Positions 58,852 through 64,000 of a DNA stretch of 64,000 nucleotides are shown here, piece by piece. Made by a program: the position numbers and the translations under genes. Positions within the stretch are counted from its first letter, which is position 1. Each line of letters starts with the position of its first letter. The stretch is from Lampris incognitus (taxonomy: Eukaryota > Chordata > Actinopteri > Lampriformes > Lampridae): NCBI RefSeq assembly GCF_029633865.1, contig NC_079215.1:53715698-53779697 (forward strand). The letters are read 5' to 3'. The notes below the pieces were generated by a model that did no database searches, was not told where the DNA came from, and saw nothing but the letters and a program-made list of their open reading frames with translations.

Positions 58852-61800
58852 ATGGCGAGCGGAGCAACAGGAGTCTTGGCACTGCAACTTTGGTTCGACG
58901 AATCCGGAGATAAGTATGAACTTTGGGAAACAAGATTTCTAGGCTGCTTACATACTCTGAAGGTAAAAGAGACTATTTTACGTGAGCTCACCGGCGCTAG
59001 CGAAGAATAGTTAGCTGACGATAGGAGGAAGAATGCTGATTGCTATGCTGAGCTAATAAGACTGATAGATGATAAAAGCCTATCGCTGATAAGACATGAA
59101 GCCACTGATGATGGCAGGAAGGCTCTGAGAATACTGAAAGAACATTATTCCGGAAAAAGCAAGCCGCGGATAATAAATGTATACACGTCATTGACCAAGC
59201 TACGCATGGCGGACAACGACAGTGTTACCGACTACATAATAAGGGCGGAGAACCTCATTACGGCTCTGAGAGATGCAGGTGAGACCATGAGTGACGGACT
59301 GATCGTAGCCATGATACTAGGCGGGATACCAGACTCTTCTAAGCCGCTAGCCGTCCACATAACACAAAACGAAGATAGCGTTACGTAGGCAGACTTTAAA
59401 AGAAGACTACAGGTCTATGAAGAGGCGGAGAAAATGAACACGGCAAGATCTACGGATAATGTGATGAAGACATGTGCAAGGCAAGGCCGAGGCCCCACCA
59501 AGACGCACGCTAACAACAGAAAAGACGAAGGTGCCAACGTGACCTGTTACAAGTGTGGAATAAAAGGGCACAAGGCAAGAAAATGTTTCCGAAAAGTGTG
59601 GCGCAGTTACTGCAAAAATAATACACACCAAGAATCCCTGTGCAAGAAAAAGGGGGAACAAGATGGTGTCAGAAAAGTCGCAGAGGAACAAAATAGCGAC
59701 CACGACCATCTCTTCAAGGCCAAGCACACAAAGAACGAGAGACCACCAGACAACGTGATGATGAAAGGCATCATGGTGGATGCAGGAGCAACATCCCACA
59801 TCGTGAACGACATTGGAAAGTTTAAAAGTTTCGACAACTCATTCCAGCCTGACACCCATTCAGTGGAGTTAGCCGATGGGACCAAGTGCAGTCGAATAGC
59901 GCAACGAAGAGGAATGGTGATGAGATGTCTACTAGACAGCGTCGGACGACAGCACAGAGCACAGCTACAGGATACACTGTACATGCCTTCATACTCACAT
60001 GACATCTTTTCGGGGACAAGATTAGCAAATGGAGGGGCGACAATCACTTTCAAGAAAGGGGACAGTCGCATGGTTACCAAGGACAGTAGCAGGTTTGACA
60101 TCCATGTGAGTGGAAATTTGTATTACTTGCCAACTGTTGAGGAGAGTGTTGACCAATGTAAAGGGTGTCACGACATGCAAACTTGGCATGAAATTTTGGG
60201 TCATTGTAACTATGAAGATGTACAAAAGTTACAAGGTGTAGTGAAAGGCATGGAGATATAAGGAAGTGCAGTCACACCAGCTCAGTTATGTGAAGTGTGT
60301 ACACAGTGCAAATTCACTCAGACGAGAAATAGGGAGCCAGACAGAAAGGCTAAGAAACCCTTAGAATTAGTCCAACCATGACTTAGCCGGTCCCACACCA
60401 ACACCGAGCATAGAAGGGTACAGATATGCACAGTCTTTTACACACGACTACTCAGGTACCGTGTTGGTGTATTTTCTAAGGTCCAAGAGTGATACAGTGC
60501 AAGCCACAGAAAGGTTCTTATCAGACAAAGCATCTTACGGAGAAGTCAAGTGTATCCGTTCAGATAACGGCACTGAGTTTACAAGCCGAGACTTCCAGGC
60601 ACTGTTAACCAAGAATAGGATTAGACATGAGATGTCTGCACCCTATTCACCCCACCAAAATGGCACAGCAGAGAGAGGTTGGCGAACTCTATGATATGAA
60701 TAGATGCTTACTGATAAAAAGCAAGTTACCAGATAAGCTATGGAACTACACTATGCAGACAGCAGCTTATGTGAGGAACAGGTGCTACAGCAGGCGCACA
60801 AAGAAAATGCCATACGAGCTGTTCACAGGCAAGAAACCAAACATATCCAAACTGCAGAAATTTGGATCAATGTGTTTTGCTTACAAGCAAGAGAAGGGGA
60901 AGCTAGCCTCTAGGTGTGAGCGAGGTGTTTTCATTAGCTACAATAAAAACAGCCCAGCTTATCTAGTGTACTATCCAGACACAGAAAGGGTTCAAAAGCA
61001 CAGGTTGGTGAAGTTCACAACCAAGACAGCCAAAGAAAAGGAAACACAAACACCTGAGTCATACATAGAATATGGTGATAGGAACGTACATCCCAGGGTC
61101 AATGACAGTGAAGAAAATGTTGTTGATGAAAATGTGGAAAATGTACCAGGTCAGGGTGTTCAGAGTGGAGTTCCTGGGACTTTACCTGAAAAGACTGAAC
61201 GCACACAGCCAGGCAAAGTCACAGAGACTGTAATCAGAAGGAACCCACCGCGAACCAAGAGGAGACCAGCTTACCTACAGGAATTCAACACTGAGGATAC
61301 AGAGGACAAACTGCAAACATGCGTGGACTCTTGCTATAGAGCAGTATGCGACATTCCTCAAACCTACCAGAATGCCATAGCGTCAACCACATCAAGGCAG
61401 TGGAAAAATGCCATGAATGAGGAGATGCGATCACTGGAGGAGAACGAGACCTTCAGCCTCACCCAGCTGCCATCAGGTAAACAGGCAGTGGGGGGTAGAT
61501 GGGTCTACACACTCAAGCGTGACATTGATGGATCTGGTAAGTACAAGGCGAGATTCATAGCAAAAGGCTACAGTCAGAAACCAGGAACTGACTATGAGGA
61601 GACATTCTCACCCACAGCCGATATGACAAGTGTAAGAGTGGTCATGCAGAAGGCAGCGCAGGAGAACCTAGCCTTACACCAGATGGACATTAAGACAGCC
61701 TATTTGCATGCACCAATTGACTGTGAAATCTATATAGAGCAACCAGAAGGTTATGAGAAAAAGTCAGAAACGTGTGAAAAGCTAGTATGCAAGTTGCATA

Positions 61801-62039
61801 AGTCTCTCTATGGTCTAAAGCAGTCAGGCAGAAACTGGAATGCTATGTTACATACATGTTTGAGTGAAAATGGTTTTGTACAGAATCCCGCTAATCACTG
61901 TGTATATACAAGAGAAAAACATAATGGAAAGGTAATCTTGGAATACTGTCCTACTGAGCAAATGATCGCTGATGTAATGACAAAGGCAGCCACCAAGCTA
62001 AAGCTAAAGAGGTTTGCTCAAGACATGTTTGGCACTTAG
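58852..62039 (+). pseudogene. copia copy 2 gag-pol (broken)
   Basis: Gag starts MASGATGVLALQLWFDESGD. In-frame TAG codons occur at 59008 and 59386. The zinc knuckle is CYKCGIKGHKARKC and the protease is VDAGATSHIV (about 59776). A TAA at 60259 and frameshifts near 60380, 60455 and 60690 break the integrase (CEVCTQCKF, SDNGTEFTS, SPHQNGTAERGW). The reverse transcriptase keeps GGRWVYTLKRD, GYSQKPGTDYEETFSPTADM and LHQMDIKTAYLHAPIDCEIY but jumps from YTREKHNGKVI to ILEYCPTEQMIADVMTKA. That deletes the YVDD catalytic motif and most of RNase H. Confidence 0.9.
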
Positions 62040-62139
62040 AAGTGCAAAGAGTGTGTTCTCATTGTCAAGGAAAAGAAGAAGCCTTATTTTTTGTTGTTTT
62101 GTTTTTCAGGTAACCCAGTGAGCTAAGAGCGAGTGGGGG

Positions 62140-62413
62140 TGTTAAGTGTTGTTATTTGATGGTGCCCTTACTCCTTGTATTATGGTACCAGCCGTATTAT
62201 TGTTCTATCTAAGGCTTTACGGTACATTCAGATGTGATGTCGCCACATTCTAAGTGTGCGACAGTGTGTGTTGTAAGAGTCGGTAATAGAGAGCTAAGAC
62301 CTGTTGTATTTGCCTAAATACATATGCCTAACGTTAAAGGCTAAAGAGAAAACCAAGTCATGCTTTGCTTATTCCCCATACGCTTGAAGAAGATTGCGCA
62401 CCCCAGCTCAACA
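62140..62413 (+). repeat. 3' LTR of copia copy 2
   Basis: 274 bp, starts after the polypurine tract and ends ..cagctcaaca. Confidence 0.92.
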
Positions 62414-63764
62414 AAATCATTATTAGTGATTTTGTTCGGTATTTTTGAACGATTTATGGATGAGTAGTCAGTAGGGGTGGGACTCTCTAGGCAACTCACG
62501 ATTCGATTCCAATTCAGAGGACTACGATGCGATTACAAAACGATTATTGATGCATGTTCTGACCCCAGCTAGGTGTTACATTACTGTACTGAATACATGA
62601 TGTTTTATTATATTAACTAGATTCTCTTCCAGGTGAGAGATGCACACAAAAAACGCAACTTAGAACAAGATTCCTTCCTGCTCTCTATAACTGCATGAGA
62701 ACTGAAGACGACCGAACTGCCCATGCTTTGTTATGACGTTAGGTGTTACAGTGCGGCCCTCTATTGGTTGTTTTAGATACTGTTAGTTTCACCAGCTGAG
62801 AGTCCATTTTGTTTATCTTCCATTTGGCTCGTTGTGAAGCAGCAAGCAGTGTGTGTGAAATGCAGTCTCTTTTTTTTTTAACCTTGGAGTAGATATGTCT
62901 GTAAGTATTGGCACTTACATGTTAGATCCGAAACGTAATTTTGTAAGTTAAGTTGCATATTACTAGAAGACGTTTCTTGTTGTCTTGATGTTGCTAGCTA
63001 ACCTATTTTAGCTAACTCAGAAGCTCATTCAAGCTGACAGCTCCCTCGCTAGCATCTGACTAATTAACATACATTCTCATGTTTGCTAAGTTCTTATGCT
63101 AGTTTATTTTTTTGGCTGTCTATATCTGGATAACTCTAAAGAAATTAAAGTTATTGTTAATTGTGACATGTTATATTTCATGCTGAAAAGCAATTTCATG
63201 TAAGGTGTATGTGTTTAGTAATCTGTACTCCTTTGTTTGTATTTTCAGTTTTACAATGTTGAAACCAGTAAAGCCACACTCTGTTGAAGCCGGGTTTATT
63301 GAGGATTCTTTTTGTTAGCTACCTGTCTAGCCTTGCTCGGACGCAATTGCGAGGACAAAATGCATCTTGATGCATCGACACTTTTGATTTCTATACATGA
63401 TTTATTTTTTCTCACTGTGTGACTACTTGCTACTTTTAAAACACAGCATATTTGTAATGATCCATAATTAAAATAAACAGGTGAATTTACTTCCATTATC
63501 TTTTATTTATACAGTAACAAATAGAATAGATGCGTCAACTGAAAGGTCACGTTTCCCAGCATTGCAAAGAACCAACAAGAAAAGAAACAAAAGTGTGCCT
63601 GTAGCAGCATCCTTGTTGTAAATTAACACAGGCTTCAGCAAGACTTCAGCAATCACTTGATAACATAAAAAGCAGCCCTCATTCACAAATAAATAAAGAC
63701 TTCAACCAAAACCCTCCTGTTATGGGCAATGAGCACAGAACCCCTCAGACAAAAAAAAAAACAA
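62414..63764. other. AT-rich sequence with a probable hAT-type end
   Basis: From about 62474, 'taggggtgggactctctagg' and acgattcgattccaattc look like a hAT end, and 63358-63380 (aatgcatcttgatgcatcga) resembles the opposite subterminal region. Boundaries and duplications are not resolved. No ORF. Confidence 0.4.
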
Positions 63765-64000
63765 GGGCATCCGGGTAGCGTAGCGGTCTATTCCGTTGCC
63801 TACCAATACGGGGATCGCCAGCTCGAATCCCAATGTTACTTCCAGCTTGATCGGGCGTCCCTACAGACAGGCCGTGTCTGCGGGTAGGAAGCCGGATGTG
63901 GGTGTATGTGTTCTGGTCGCTGCACTAGCGCCTCCTCTGGTCAGTCGGGGCGCCTGTTCAGGGGGGAATAACGTGATCCTCCAACGCGCTACGTCCCCCT
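63765..64000 (+). mobile_element. SINE family A, copy 10 (cut by window edge)
   Basis: Plus-strand copy starting gggcatccgggtagcgtagc with an altered B box (cagctcgaatcc). It is the only copy in this orientation and the only one in the right half. It continues past base 64000. Confidence 0.88.

Larger units (their letters stand above)
58311..62413 (+). mobile_element. Ty1/copia retrotransposon, copy 2
   Basis: 4103 bp with 274-bp LTRs (58311-58584 and 62140-62413), TGTKAAGTG...TCAACA, flanked by AAATA/AAATC (58306-58310 and 62414-62418). I count about 21 LTR differences, mostly transitions, so it is clearly older than the gypsy element. The polypurine tract gagtgggggt precedes the 3' LTR. 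Confidence 0.93.

Noticed and set aside
59607..60101. 164-codon minus-strand ORF
   Set aside because: Antisense shadow of copia copy 2 gag/protease.
63765..63840. Possible tRNA gene at the right edge
   Set aside because: SINE family A head with altered B box.

Overview
The window is teleost fish nuclear DNA. It holds one host gene whose exons match vertebrate PDS5A almost residue for residue, and it is packed with fish-type transposable elements: tRNA-headed SINEs, CR1/L2-like, RTE-like and L1-like LINEs, Ty1/copia and Ty3/gypsy LTR elements, Tc1, hAT and piggyBac DNA transposons, and CA/TG microsatellites. No bacterial features, rRNA genes, true tRNA genes or CRISPR arrays were found.

Left half (about 1.6-33.0 kb, minus strand): pds5a, the cohesin regulator. 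I could place 31 exons with canonical GT-AG borders and compatible phases, from the exon starting [10 protein letters not shown] at 32955 down to the last exon, where the stop codon follows two nucleotides of split codon at 1586-1589. The visible part encodes 1257 residues. Only the start of the protein (roughly 45 residues in the human protein, plus 5' UTR) is missing, presumably beyond base 64000. The introns carry nine copies of one SINE family, all in the same orientation as the gene, plus several MITEs, LINE tails and nested insertions with readable target-site duplications.

Right half (33.0-64.0 kb): apparently all inside the first visible intron of pds5a. It is dominated by a nest of transposons. 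A copia element (LTRs at 33762-34079 and 54776-55595, flanked by GTGGC/GCGGC) has been split by an L1-like LINE. The LINE's ORF1 is itself split twice. One insertion is a 4.26-kb two-exon DNA transposon with about 315-bp inverted repeats (41612-45874). The other is a 7.15-kb inverted-repeat element (46498-53650) that contains a truncated Tc1 and a nearly intact gypsy element (48128-53065). To the right lie a Penelope-like foldback element split by a complete but dead Tc1 (55720-57837), a second copia element (58311-62413), and a tenth copy of the common SINE at the right edge.

The most interesting object is the transposon at 41612-45874. Its 3-bp duplication is supported because removing the element restores the host LINE reading frame. 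Its two exons join to a 1003-codon frame with XPG/PIN-like acidic motifs and a Cys-rich tail, and its inverted repeats are almost identical, which suggests recent activity. An Academ-type assignment is my inference.
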